NCBI RefSeq assembly: GCF_963675165.1
Contig: NC_087389.1
Location: 6,420,121 to 6,484,120 of the forward strand
DNA length: 64,000 nt
Direction of reading: 5' to 3'
DNA from: Halichondria panicea
Taxonomy: Eukaryota; Porifera; Demospongiae; Suberitida; Halichondriidae
Shown here: positions 22,801-34,174 of the stretch, piece by piece
Layout of the letters: the number at the start of each line of letters is the position of its first letter
Numbering within the stretch: the first letter of the stretch is position 1
Position numbers and translations under genes: made by a program
The notes under the pieces: generated by a model
Databases searched by the model: none
What the model saw: only the letters and a program-made list of their open reading frames with translations
What the model was told of the DNA's origin: nothing

Positions 22801-25800
22801 CGCTCCTTCGATCCACACACTCGTGATATCCGGAGGGGTCGTATCCACGGTAACAGGTTGCGAGTACGCATCAGTCACATGACCAACAAAGTCAATCCCT
22901 CGTATGGCTACATAATAGGTTAGGCTCGTTTCCAAGGAGAGGTCCCTAGCAACAGCGTAGGTAGTCACACCCACTGACGTAAAATCCAGTACATCACTAG
23001 ATCCAGCAGAAGTTCCTGAAAGTAAAAAAAATATGAAGTGAACAACACAAATTAATTTTTACTATCCACCATTGGAAAGGTAATTCCATGAAATTGAAAA
23101 CTATTACTGGCCTCAATGAAGTTAGCTACCAAAGCGGCTGAAATTTGGAAAATAGCGCAAGGCTACAAACAGCCTTTGCAATTTTACAGGGAAAACTCAA
23201 ACACTATAATGATACCCTAACATAATAGCAACAGATAACAACAATAGATGCTTGTAAACAAGTCTCTTCTTCTCAGAGAGTTTAAAGCTAAATGTAACAA
23301 AAAACACACTGCATAACATATTGTATCACTCACCTATAGCGTACTGATAGTTGGCCACACCCCCAACATGCCACGCCCCCTCCACATCGCTAAACTCCTC
23401 CCACACAACAAACATCTCCGAACTAGACACTTGAAACGCAATGCCAGTATCTCTTGAGCACTCCCTTTCGTTGTCGGGGGCAACGAAAGCGCTCCCACTG
23501 CCCGACATGTAATCATATTCGGGAACAGAAAGAGTTAATATCTCGACACACCCACTTGTCGGAGGGGTTAAATCAACGACCACGCCGTTAGAGCAGTGTG
23601 TGAGTGTGTGAGGTGTGTGAGGTGTGGGGTGGGTAGCGTCACTAAGTAACCCTTGCACACAAAAGTAGTAACGTTCGCCATTAACAAGGTCAAGGTTCGT
23701 TGCCGTGACAGCATTGCCGATAGTATTACCACAAGCTATAGCATAGGGATCGTTTTGACAGTCGGAAAATTCTTGTTTTCTTGATATGGAATAATGAAAG
23801 TAAGAATAGCGGAGGTCGGGCCACGCAGCAGAGAGAGAGGTTATATCAGCGTAGTCTATATCAGTGTAGGTAGTCGCTATGTGTTCAATCTCTTTCCAAT
23901 TATCAGTAAGGAGAGGGGGGACGTCAGACTCGGTAATATCGAAAACAATAAGTGGATTTCTCGGTACTTGATTTTGTTCTATTTCTTGTTCGTTTATTCT
24001 CCATTTCAACAAAGCAGTTGATTGGTCAGACAGGCCAGGGTAGTTGTACCCCCGCACCGTAACATAGTTAGTCTTATGTAGGGATAGGCTTGCATTCAAG
24101 TGAACCTCATCTGATACTCCATACACTCTGTTCCAATTCACAATCAATTCTTGCCCTCCCATTTCAGAGTTTCCAATACTCCATTCGTAGTAAGAGATTT
24201 GCTCTCCAACAAAAGCATCCCACGAAATATATAAACTGCCAAAATTACTGGTACCGAATTCCTCATCCATTTCTATTGGAGTATACACGGCTTGTATGGA
24301 ACGTGGACTTGGCGGAATAGAAATATAAAAACCATCGGATAGAATGGGATCGAGACAAAAGTTAGGAAAGCACGCTCGTACGGATGATCTGTATTTAATT
24401 CCTGATTGCAGTTCATTCACACTCCTAATAATATTAGTGTCCTTGCCGACGTTGGTGTATCGTGTTGCTTGGTAACCGTCTCCTAGCAATGCCCATTCGT
24501 AGCGAGAGGCATGAGTATTAATTAAATCCGGGAAAACCCAATTTGCTGACACAGCACTCGTGGAAACCTGATAAACGAGTTGATCCAGTACTGTAGCTTT
24601 GGAGAGACTATCACGTACGCCACTTAATACCAGAACACTGTCAGAACTCACACTCACACGGCCGTAAATATTCTCAGCAATAACCGTCGAATAATAAACA
24701 TTTCCGCTCGTAAAACTAACATTTGTAAACTCGTACGCTGTTTCCGTGCCAACGGTAACCAGGGTGACAATATCGTCAATGCCAGGACTGGATCCAAGGA
24801 AGACTGAGTAATTAACTGGCAAGTGCGGATGTACAAAACCTCCCCATTTGATAGACAGTCGTTCAGAATCTACTAAAATGTCGATGTCTTTGTTGTAAGA
24901 ACTATAAGAGCTGGTTAAGTTGAATGGAACAGTTGGATCGATATCAAACACATAGCCGAGTGAAGGGGCTCCGCTGATCTGGGTGAATGGTTTGCTGATG
25001 TAACTTGATAGTCTCGCCCCATTGGTCGCTTGAATCGTGATGTAATACTCTCGCCCACTCAATAGAGGTAGTGTCGTTGTTTCTATGGCAACACATAAGG
25101 GGGTGGGGCACTGTGGGGGCGTAGATAAAGGGAGGGGTGCAAAATCAGATACTTGAATTCCAAATTCTGTTTTTCCAATTGCAAACTGAAATTGTTCAAT
25201 TCCGCTCTCTAAATCTTCAGATTTCCATTCCAATATCACATGATCTCCATTCCGTACAACCTCAAGGGTAGCGTTAAAAGTGGGTGGAGTCACATCTACT
25301 AATATAGGTCCGATATTCAATACCACCATTTGCTGGGCTAAATCAAAGACACGGAGAGACACGTAAAACAGGTTTCCGTTGCTTAGCAACTCAGAGTTAT
25401 GGAATGAATAATGAGATTGTCCTGCTGTGTGGAAATATTCTATATTTTGTCCATTTTCCGTAAAGTTTGTTTCTGATATTATACCGACTTCAAAGTGTGA
25501 TATGCCAATATTGTCTGTAGCCGACCACGTAACGTTGAGGGTGTGGTCTTGTGTGAGATGTGTGAGTTGTGAGGGTGTGTAGAGTGTAGAGGAGCTGCAC
25601 ACATCATCAGGTGAGGGGGCGGTCCTGTAAAGGGGAGGGGCATAATAACTGATGAACTGAAACATAATGTTAAAATCAAAAGTCTATTTTGGGCCTGTTT
25701 TTCAAAATACCATACATGCATGGGCTTTTCCCGAAAATAGGAAATTTTGATGTGCTCCAATTTGCAGTTGGAGCATACGATCTGAACAAGCACCTTCTAA

Positions 25801-28800
25801 GCTTTCAGAAAATCATAAGATCGTTGAATTTGAACCATCAGAACTCTAGTTACAGAGCCAACTCTAGTTAGTTAGTACTCTAAAAGTGATCAAGGGACCT
25901 TAATTATTATACGTAGCGTTAAAATTAATTAAATATTTTGCTTACCCAATAGGATAAGGTGAGAGGTCAACGATGGGTGTGGTCAGATTGGGGCACGCCC
26001 CCACCCACACCCTCACACGGTCCTCCCTCACGTACCACATACCCTCCACATCGCTTACAAGTCCCGGCTGAACCACCGCTCCCGGAATGACTACACCCGC
26101 TATCACTGGGGCAACAGTATCCACGGTAACACCATCAGAGCACACTGGATTGGACGGTTGAAGTGCTTGATTGAACGCAACAACTGTCACAAAATAAGTT
26201 CCTTGTATTGGAGCGGTCCGTGCTGCCATGGTTACAATCGTCTGTATGACATCACTGTCCGATGTTAGTGGATACATAAATAAACTAGAGTTAGCACATT
26301 CCGTTCCAAAAATGTACTGATAAAATGCGACGTCTGATTCCCGATCAAAAAATCCCGTCCAACTTGCAGAGAGTTCAAATGTTGTTTGATAATCAATGTC
26401 CTTTGACCCCTGTCCGTCAATCACATAACCTTGTAAAGGGGGTGTGGTGTCCACCGTGAACCTGTGAGACAGTGTAGACGTGAGCCGAGCATGGTTGCTC
26501 ACGGTAACCGTCACTATATAATCCGTATCATGTAGAGCGAGGGAATTGCTGAAATCGCTAGCGGGAGGTTGGATTGAGAAGTGTACGGGGGTACAGTGAT
26601 GCAGGGGGTCACACACGCACTGTGGGGGGGCACATGAGTGGGGTTCGGACATCGGCACGGCAACACCCCCACTCCCAAAGGTTTCGGAGCCAATCACAGT
26701 CGAGATAGACCTGGAGGAGGGACAGTAATCAATAGCATTACACAGCTTTGTAGGTCACTAATTTCGTAGAAAAACACAAAGGCTAGCTATAGCCCATGCT
26801 TTTTCTTCAAAGATGGGAGATTTGGGTCTGAAAGCAATCAATGATCTAACCACATCATCTTGTAGCTCTATCAAAGAGCTACTAAATGCACATTTTAGTT
26901 GTGAAAAATGGCTAACTCAAGTTATGGGCAGTCAAAGGTAAGTACTGTATAGCGGGTATTTCGAGGGTATAAATTTTTGCAGAATGACCGTTACAAACAT
27001 TTTCGCGAATTTAATTTTCGTGGAACAGAAAACCGCAAACATTTATACCCTCGAAATAATTCTACAGTATGCAGTGTTATGCAGGCAGTATTCACTCACC
27101 ATTCTACACTGTATATTCCACTGTGCTGGTCCTGTACTTGGAACCGAATATCGAGATCCAACAATGTCCCTGTTCCATGTAGACTCAGTCCGCCCACTCC
27201 ACTCCCGCCCACTCCACTCCAATACAGCCCGAGCTCACTCAACTCCGGTGGGGAAGAATCAACGTGTACTAGAACAGAATCGACTGAATATTGAAAACGA
27301 AAATCAATCGCTTGAAACCAAATCTTGACAGAATCGCCATCTTGTAGCTCAGTTCTGATTTCAACATTTTCCATTCCAATATCACTCGTTTGGAATGGGA
27401 ATGCAATCGGTTGCGTTAAACTGTCACTTGAATTTCCACCGACGCGGTCGATAATAATATCATAGTTTAGTTCGACAATGCCTAGTGCGTTGATTGTACC
27501 TTGCCTCGGATAGCGGCCCTGGGCTAATACTTGATCATACGCCTCGTCAATGACTCCGCCCACACTGTAATTAGCGAGAGGGGCAAGGTAATTAGTTGAA
27601 CGAAGATTTGTGTTATAGAAATGTCCACTTCCTGAAACTGTAAACACTTTATCAGTCGAATTTTGCCAAATATAATCTGTTGAGGGCACAGCGGACGTCA
27701 CTATTAGAGGAACGAAAGGGTTAATCTCAACACTGGAATTAAAGTCATATAGTAAAGTACGCCGACTGATACGTGTATTGCCGGCAAGGTCATGTGACTT
27801 GAGGATAAACGAGTAGGGCCCTTCCCTCGGGAGAGTTGTGACATCACTATATGTCAGTTGGTCGTCATGTGACGTACGATTGACCTTTAGTACAGCTCCC
27901 TCAGTTAGTAGCCCGGGGGTGTACTCGAGGTAATGGACAGTTAGTTCATAGTTCACAACCCCTGAGGGAATATCGAGCCATCCCCCCCACGATGCTGTAA
28001 TCTGATTGGACGTTACAATGTCACCTGACAGGCTGAGAAGGTTCTGATTGGACGGACAGTTTGATGATGTCACTAGCGAGCAATGTGTTGGAGGTTGTAG
28101 ATCGAGAATAAAGGTGACCTCTCCGCTAGTGGGCGTGGCTGTGTAATAGTGACGCTGTGACTGTGGGGGGTGGTCCAAGTCCAGGATGTCCAGATGGCCC
28201 CCTGCATTGCCCACTGTACGCAGCTCAAAACTGTGTGTGGGTGGGGGTGTGTGTGTGTGTGTGTTGGTGGGCGGCTATAAGTGTGTGCGTGTATGTGGGG
28301 GCGGATATAGTGTGTGTGTGTGGTGAACACTTTGCTAGCAGATATTGTTTCTTACGTGTCTCCGTGTAGGAAGGTGTGTGTGGTGAGATTGGCCGGGGGT
28401 GGAGTGGAGGAACAAAGAACGACACCAGCTATCGGACTGTCGGGGGACACACTGGTACGCTCACACGGATGGGTTGTCATGGAGACAGCCACGGAAGGGT
28501 CTGGAGAAACAAAATAAAATCACTACAGTATCAACATTTATTGTTACAGGCTATTACTCTAGAAAAGGCCTTTGCTTTTGTAAAAGTTGGTACTAATCAC
28601 AGAACTTGTATCGAAGCACATCATTGGAAAGAGAGCTATCAATTAGTTTTGAAATTGGACAATCTGAACATTAATTTACAGGCTCTCAAAACGGCTGAAT
28701 CTCGGCAACTTTTAGGTAGTCTTTAAACTATTGTAGAAATAGTAAATCATTTTTTTGGCCAAAGTGCCAGCTCTTAGGCTAGAATTGATAAAACAAAAAA

Positions 28801-31800
28801 AAAAGGTAAATTCTGTTGCAAGTGACTCTTACTTGCTGCTCTGTACAGTATTGCTTGTATTTCCGCTACAGCCACACCCACTGAGAAGCCGCCCACGTAG
28901 GCTGGTTGTTGTGGGAGGGGAGTGGGCGGAGTGTAGGCCACGCCCCATTCTCCCGTCACCTGGTAGGGGACTATGTTGGTGTAGAGTAGAGGGGTGGTGG
29001 TGTTTGGTTGGCATGACAACGACACCTGACTTCCATCTGCTCCCACAATTCCCACAGTGCAGTCCTCCAGAGCAATAGAGTCCGATACTGTGTGGGCGTG
29101 TGTGGGCGTGTATGTGGTGTGTGTGACTTGTAGACCATCAACAATTTACATTAGGAGGATTAATCGTTAAAAAAGACTTACTTTGTAAGCAGTCGTCTCC
29201 ATGGAAACCTGTGGTACAGTTACAAGACGAGGGTAGGTCAGTGCACACACCAGGATAACAGAAGGTGGTCAGCCAGGAGCACTTGGCTGTGAGGGGGTGG
29301 AGGGGTGGAGGGGTGGAGGGTGGAGGGGGTGGAGGGGTGGAGGGGGTGGTCATGAACCACACACCATAATTATCGTACCACTATCAAAGAGCTACTATAA
29401 TTTTTGGGAAATCAGACGTTTGCAACATAAGTTATAGTTATGGCCTCTCAAACTTAGCTACGAAAACAGGTGATCATGAAAAACGATATTATTTTTTATA
29501 GCCCACGCTTTTTTTTACAGAGTTCACAATTAAGTATCTAACAAGAGACTGTGGGACAGCTAATGATAGGACATACGTTGGCAGTGTGTGCCTGTGTTGG
29601 TGAAGGCCCTCTCCCCCAGACCTGGTCCAGTGTTGGAGGCACACAAGGCACAGCTCTCGTTAGTGGGGCCAGTACAGCGGATATCCTCACAGTCAGTGAT
29701 GGCCGTGCAGCCTGCGGGAGAGAGAGAGAGAGAGAGAGAGTGGTGTCAGTGTGTCGCAGTGGTTGGAACTATACAATGCTACTACTGTGTGTGTGTGTGG
29801 GAACATTATAATGCAAGGTCAATGACACTGTACAAGCATTGATTGTGTTTCTAACTATTGCATGCTAGTATGGGACCTGCATGCTCACTCTTATTAGCGT
29901 GTCTTCCGATTGCAAATTATGGGAAACTCACAATTTGCGATTGCAAAAAAGAACATCGCATTCAAAACCTGATACACTGCATGTATTACTAGACAATGAC
30001 ACTTGACAATTTTACACATAAATTTTTACTTCCACACAGGGTATATTCCACTAACCTGTACACACAGGTTGACTGTCGCTCCACAATCCTGTCTCTAGGC
30101 AGCGCCTGATTCCGCCCACTGCTCCGCTCGACTGGTAGTAACCATGGTTACAAGTAAACGTCACTGTGCTGTTGTACAGAAAGTTGTCTCCGCTCTGAAC
30201 AGCATTATCAGGTACGCCAGGATCACCGCAGTCAACTGTGGGGAGGATAGATAGTGGTTGAATAATAATCATAGTCTATTTGCTTGATTTCTGCCCTCAT
30301 AAAGTTGTCATAACTTTGTCATACTTCACTGAAATTCAAAGTTTCATATACCATTGCATTCCTTGTTAAAAAGCGCTTCTATCTATATGCTGTAGAGCTG
30401 GTAGCATAGTCCCAGGTATGATATGGGATAAAGCATAAATAATGCCAATTAACATTGATCACAGGCCAAGCTCAATGCAAGTAGACTTTAGTTGGCATGG
30501 TTTTGTACTTAAGGGTGCTGGAACACCTACGCCCACGTACGCCCACACACACGTTGCTAGGGAAAGCTAACTATGAAACTACCTGCAGGGGAGACATGGA
30601 TCCTTCACAGGATTATGAAGCAACACTCTACTAGTGTGCATTCCAAAAATGGAGAGGAAAGGATGATGACAACAGATTTTACACTTGATTTTCATCATAT
30701 AGCTAAAAGAAGTTCCGCTTAGGAAACCAGTAGAGCTATGGACTTGATTGTTTGTTTGCAGGTGCACTACACACAGCTCTTCAACATTACGAAGAGCTTT
30801 TGTTGTAAAATCCCTTTGTTATCTATTTATGAGAATTTTTTGTCATGACACACCCTCTAGAGAAAAATCTAGACCGTATATGGACAAAGTCAGCCCGTAA
30901 CTTTGTTCACCTTACCTAATTATAGCAGCATGCTAAATATAGACCAAGTCCTGTACGTAGATAGTCAGATCGAACACTTTTTATATCTGGCTCTAGCGTA
31001 CGCGTACGCTAGAGTATAAATTAAGACGTAAGCCTGTAGACCACGCCCCAATTGCGTGCGTAGAGTGCAGAATTAGCGTTGAAGATCAAGAGCCATTTGT
31101 TAGTAGCCTGAAGAGAAGAGATAGGCAACGCTGGGGCTACAGACAGCGCTGACAATTGGCTGGCTCATAGACTTCTGCCAGGGTTGGCTGCTGTTTTGAT
31201 GGACTTTGAAGGTAAACTATGAACTAGCTTTGCTAGCTTGATACACAGGGCCTTGCTTTTCACTCCCTTCCCCTTCAGAGCTTCCATGAAAGCCTGTGTG
31301 TAATACCACTCTTGGACCTCAGTGTCACCAGAGTGCTGTGCTCCAGGCCAAGTTGGACCAGTCTCTTTGTCTGGGCTGCAGTAATGCTTGGCTTCCCCGG
31401 GCATCAGATTGGTGGAACCTCCGCTTTTGTGAGGTCTACACAGCTCCATCTGCTTATTAGCAGACCGAATAGGGAGGTTGGGGAGGCAGCTGATCAGTGA
31501 ATGGTGTGTCGTAACTGCCTCCATCGCCAGGACATCTGGAAATGAGCTTCTGTGAGTGTGATACATAAAATAAATAATAACACAGATTGCCAACCTTCCA
31601 GACGAGTTCCTAGCGTGTTTGTAAGTATAGGTCCTCCATCCCAAGTTTTTTGCCAGAAAGGTGACTGTCCCCTTCATCTGGACAATACATGTGCATGTAC
31701 AGTGAATAATTATGTAGTGGCACCGGGTCAGGTAGAATCCATCCATAGGAACCAACTTATTTTTATCATCACCCCTGTTCACAATATTTTTTTCGTACCT

Positions 31801-32616
31801 GACCACAGGACCATTCTGCTCACTTGGTGGCAAGGATCTCCAGCTTCTGAAGGATGCGATGCCATTGTGTGCTGGAACATGGTGGAAGACCCAACCAGCC
31901 ACTCAACCGGACGTATCAACATGCAGGTGGCCATTGAGGAGAAAGGACAACACTGGATAGTGCCATGAACAGCTCGAATCGTGGATAGTACACGTCTAAA
32001 GCACTGAAGAGAAACGTCTCCACTCGACACAAATGAAGACAGTGTGTATTAACATTAAAAGACAATCCAACCTGCTGTGTGACTAATGCTAGTTGAGGAA
32101 CTTGGACACTCGTGCTGATTGTACTGAGACTGGGGTCTATTGGCACACTTACGTTTCTCCCATCTACTACTGAAGGCACTCCTTTGCTACAAATCTGGCT
32201 CTGTATTTATTGGATTGTGTTATTTTGTTATTGATTTATTAGTTTGTGTAGCTACCTGATTTTCTTTTGCAGCTTGTAGTTAATTTAATTGAAGACATTC
32301 TCACAAAACCACTATGTTGTTACTTGTGGTTACTACTATACTAACGCACGCATTGAAATTAAATACTGCGTGTGCAAGTCTCAGGATCTAAACGTTGCAT
32401 TTTTGTGGTTAAATTATGTCAATTTGTTACTATGTGCGGGCACCCTTAATGTGGTGTAAACAAAACACAATTAAATACATTCACAGCAACAGTGACAGTG
32501 AGGGTAATGAATGATGTTAGCAGTATGAATACACTCGGGTTACTATGGCAACTATTGGGACCAACAGACAAACACTTGCCTTCTAGTTCACAAGTCCTGA
32601 AGCGCCATCTCCGATC

Positions 32617-32674
<58 letters not shown>

Positions 32675-33658
32675 GGGGGGATTTTAGTGACAGATTAGCA
32701 TTGGACTACACATGCATGACTGTTTACAACCCTGTTCGCCTCACTGGAGTTATATGTACGCTCCTATAGTGTGGTCCCACTGTAGCTAGTGTGCAGAGCC
32801 TATAGTGTGGTCCCACTGTAGCTAGTGTACAGAGCCTATAGTGTGGTCCCACTGTAGCTAGTGTACAGAGCCTATAGTGTGGTCACACTGTAGCTAGTGG
32901 TGGACTTATAACAAGGTTTGCATTTCAAGGTGAGGTGAAAAAGTAAAAATTACTCACTTGTTGAAATAGAATGATTCCAGACCAGCCACGACGCGATCAC
33001 CAGATCCTGTGAAGTTGAGATTGTCCCTCAGCACATTGTTCCAAGTGGACGATGGTTTCTGACAGTTGATGAGACTAGCAAACGGTCGTGTGCAGCAGTT
33101 GGGCTGCCACACTCTGTCAGTGGAGCTATCAGTGAACACGCTGGACAGACCAGTCAGGAAGCCATCGTCCGGGCAGTCAAAGTTCAGCTCTCCCAACAAA
33201 TCATTAATGGCTGGCTGTGTGTGCGTGTGGGCGGGCATGAGTGTGTGTGTGTGTGTGGGCGTGCATGAGTGTGTGTGTGTGTGTGTAGACGATAAAGTAA
33301 TGGTGATATGTGCCCACTACCCCACTTGCCCACTACCCCACTTGAGGAATCGGACGTTCGCAACACCAGTTATGGCTCCTAAAAGATAGCTCTAAAAAAG
33401 TTATACAATACTTTTTATATCTAGAAAATGGACAATTAAGGCCCGAAATCCCACACACCCTCACTACTCCCACACGCCCCCACACACCACCCACCAGTAT
33501 GGAGCAGGTGAGAGAGACGTTGGCCAATCCCCCGGCAGACGTGCACAGGAAGTCCCACCGACGATCACTCGACAATCTACACAAGTCAAAGAAAATTCAA
33601 CAATAAAAACCTTATACAATGTAGATACTTAGAGTGTGCGTGTGTGTGTGGGTGGGTG

Positions 33659-33689
<31 letters not shown>

Positions 33690-33882
33690 TGTGTGTGTGT
33701 GCACTAACTTACACAAAGTAGTCACTGGCTACTCCGGACAGAGCAGCCGTGTCCTGAGGGCAGCCATAGTTGAGGGACCCACCCTCCTCATTAACATAAC
33801 CACTCCATTGTTGAGCTAACACCGCCCACTGAAGACAACCTAACGTCAGTAACAGTAGCAGGAGGCCGTAGCTTGCAGCCAT
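16883..33882 (-). CDS. Giant secreted matrix-type protein: dermatopontin-like, sushi, EGF-like, then about 17-20 repeated TPP/DG modules
   Basis: Eighteen exons in transcription order: 33882-33713, 33576-33495, 33214-32958, 32617-32580, 30235-30056, 29711-29577, 29286-29182, 29087-28833, 28500-28356, 28230-27100, 26710-25946, 25624-23334, 23015-22591, 22195-21925, 21589-21400, 21199-18132, 17856-17323, 17172-16883; 3443 aa. Signal peptide 1-23. Dermatopontin-like region about 24-182, with DRRWDFLC and DRRWRFRTC and the GLxSxF motif. Sushi module 183-242 (one exon). EGF-like Cys clusters 243-322. The rest is a long array of about 85-130-residue modules. Each opens with VDxTPPxxGxVxDG and continues DxDY, a W, GFxDxES and YxxAIG, ending in GxxYYxTVxAxNxAGL; this resembles Ig/FN3-type beta sandwiches. 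Inside exon 16 is a NPSFES...GSISQAVDTSAGVWYRASL stretch resembling a DUF642/CBM4-type galactose-binding fold. No membrane segment is seen. Matrix or mucosal role is inference. Confidence 0.85.
17902..18030. repeat. Family C element fragment in the giant gene
   Basis: Starts TACCGTATGGCGTGAAATTT followed by TCGAGGCACTTAAATTTCG. This matches the outer ends of the nested palindrome at 62965-63595. The right end is less clear. It lies in the intron between exons 16 and 17. Confidence 0.5.
26949..27068. repeat. Family B MITE in the giant gene
   Basis: Left end TATAGCGGGTATTTCGAGGG, right end CATTTATACCCTCGAAATAA; a clean 120-bp inverted-repeat element just beyond the donor of exon 10. It is the best-preserved family B copy in the window. 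Confidence 0.7.
29820..29990. repeat. Family D MITE-like element in the giant gene
   Basis: Contains AATGACACTGTACAAGCATTGATTG and ends in CGCATTCAAAACCTGATACAC with TCTTCCGATTGCAAATTATG inside, as in the other family D copies. It lies in the intron between exons 5 and 6. Confidence 0.55.
30236..32579. other. Longest intron of the giant gene (exon 4 to exon 5)
   Basis: This 2.3-kb intron starts with a GC donor (minus strand GAAG|GCAAGT at 32579) and ends at CAG|TTGACTGCGG. It holds an unclassified open region at 31165-31902, a short segment identical to one in the KMT2E/SETD5-like gene (TTCCTTGTTAAAAAGCGCTT at about 30359) and AT-rich sequence. No other coding signal. Confidence 0.7.
31165..31902 (-). 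CDS. Unclassified open region inside the giant gene intron (possible mobile-element relic or nested gene)
   Basis: An uninterrupted minus-strand frame of 245 codons. The C-terminal half (from SSFPDVLAMEAVTTHHSL to the stop) has a protein-like composition with Lys/Ser-rich ending. The N-terminal half contains an ACACTCACAG acceptor-like site, so part of it may be intron. Upstream minus-strand sequence to about 32180 also has an open, protein-like stretch (VPSVVDGRNVSVPIDPSLST) ended by a possible donor. No family was recognised, and no conserved motif supports transposase, RT or enzyme activity. The chance that it is non-coding is substantial. Confidence 0.25.
   Translation of the reverse strand: MAGWVFHHVPAHNGIASFRSWRSLPPSEQNGPVVRYEKNIVNRGDDKNKLVPMDGFYLTRCHYIIIHCTCTCIVQMKGTVTFLAKNLGWRTYTYKHARNSSGRLAICVIIYFMYHTHRSSFPDVLAMEAVTTHHSLISCLPNLPIRSANKQMELCRPHKSGGSTNLMPGEAKHYCSPDKETGPTWPGAQHSGDTEVQEWYYTQAFMEALKGKGVKSKALCIKLAKLVHSLPSKSIKTAANPGRSL
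32632..32671. repeat. (GT)n microsatellite at the exon 4 acceptor of the giant gene
   Basis: About 25 GT units, extending from the acceptor of exon 4 (minus strand reads (CA)n-CAG|GGATCGG). The repeat takes the place of a polypyrimidine tract. Confidence 0.8.
32760..32900. repeat. 36-bp tandem repeat, about 4 copies, in an intron
   Basis: The unit GAGCCTATAGTGTGGTCCCA plus CTGTAGCTAGTGTACA repeats between exons 3 and 4 of the giant gene, with few substitutions. Confidence 0.85.
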
Positions 33883-34174
33883 CTTATCAATGCAGGCACA
33901 GAGTAGGTCTGCTATAGCCGTCCTGCTTGCAGTGCTAGTGCGAGGTACGTATGTTTAGCTGCGAATAGCTACCAACTTTTGCAGATCAGCCCCTCCCCTC
34001 TTTACTTGGAACTTTGACCCCTAGCCACATGGCACAGCCAATTGTAGATTTCATTGCTATTTTTGCGGCCTTCTTCCCGCAGGAATAATGCGCATGCGCA
34101 CAACAAGCGCTATATACGGCCATGACAGTTCATGCAGCAGCGGACTATAGCTAGCTTGCTTACAGGCTAAAAAT
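33883..34174. promoter_or_regulatory. Divergent promoter region between the giant gene and channel copy 1
   Basis: Only 292 bp separate the two start codons. It contains a TGCGCATGCGCA palindrome at 34089-34100, identical to the NRF1 consensus, and a CTATATA stretch at about 34110. The same palindrome is 146 bp before channel copy 2 and a decayed form is about 147 bp before copy 3. Confidence 0.5.

Noticed and set aside
23334-25624. Possible cadherin or HYR repeats in the giant protein
   Set aside because: The calcium-binding LDRE/DxNDN motifs of cadherins are absent and the spacing differs; a generic beta-sandwich description is safer.
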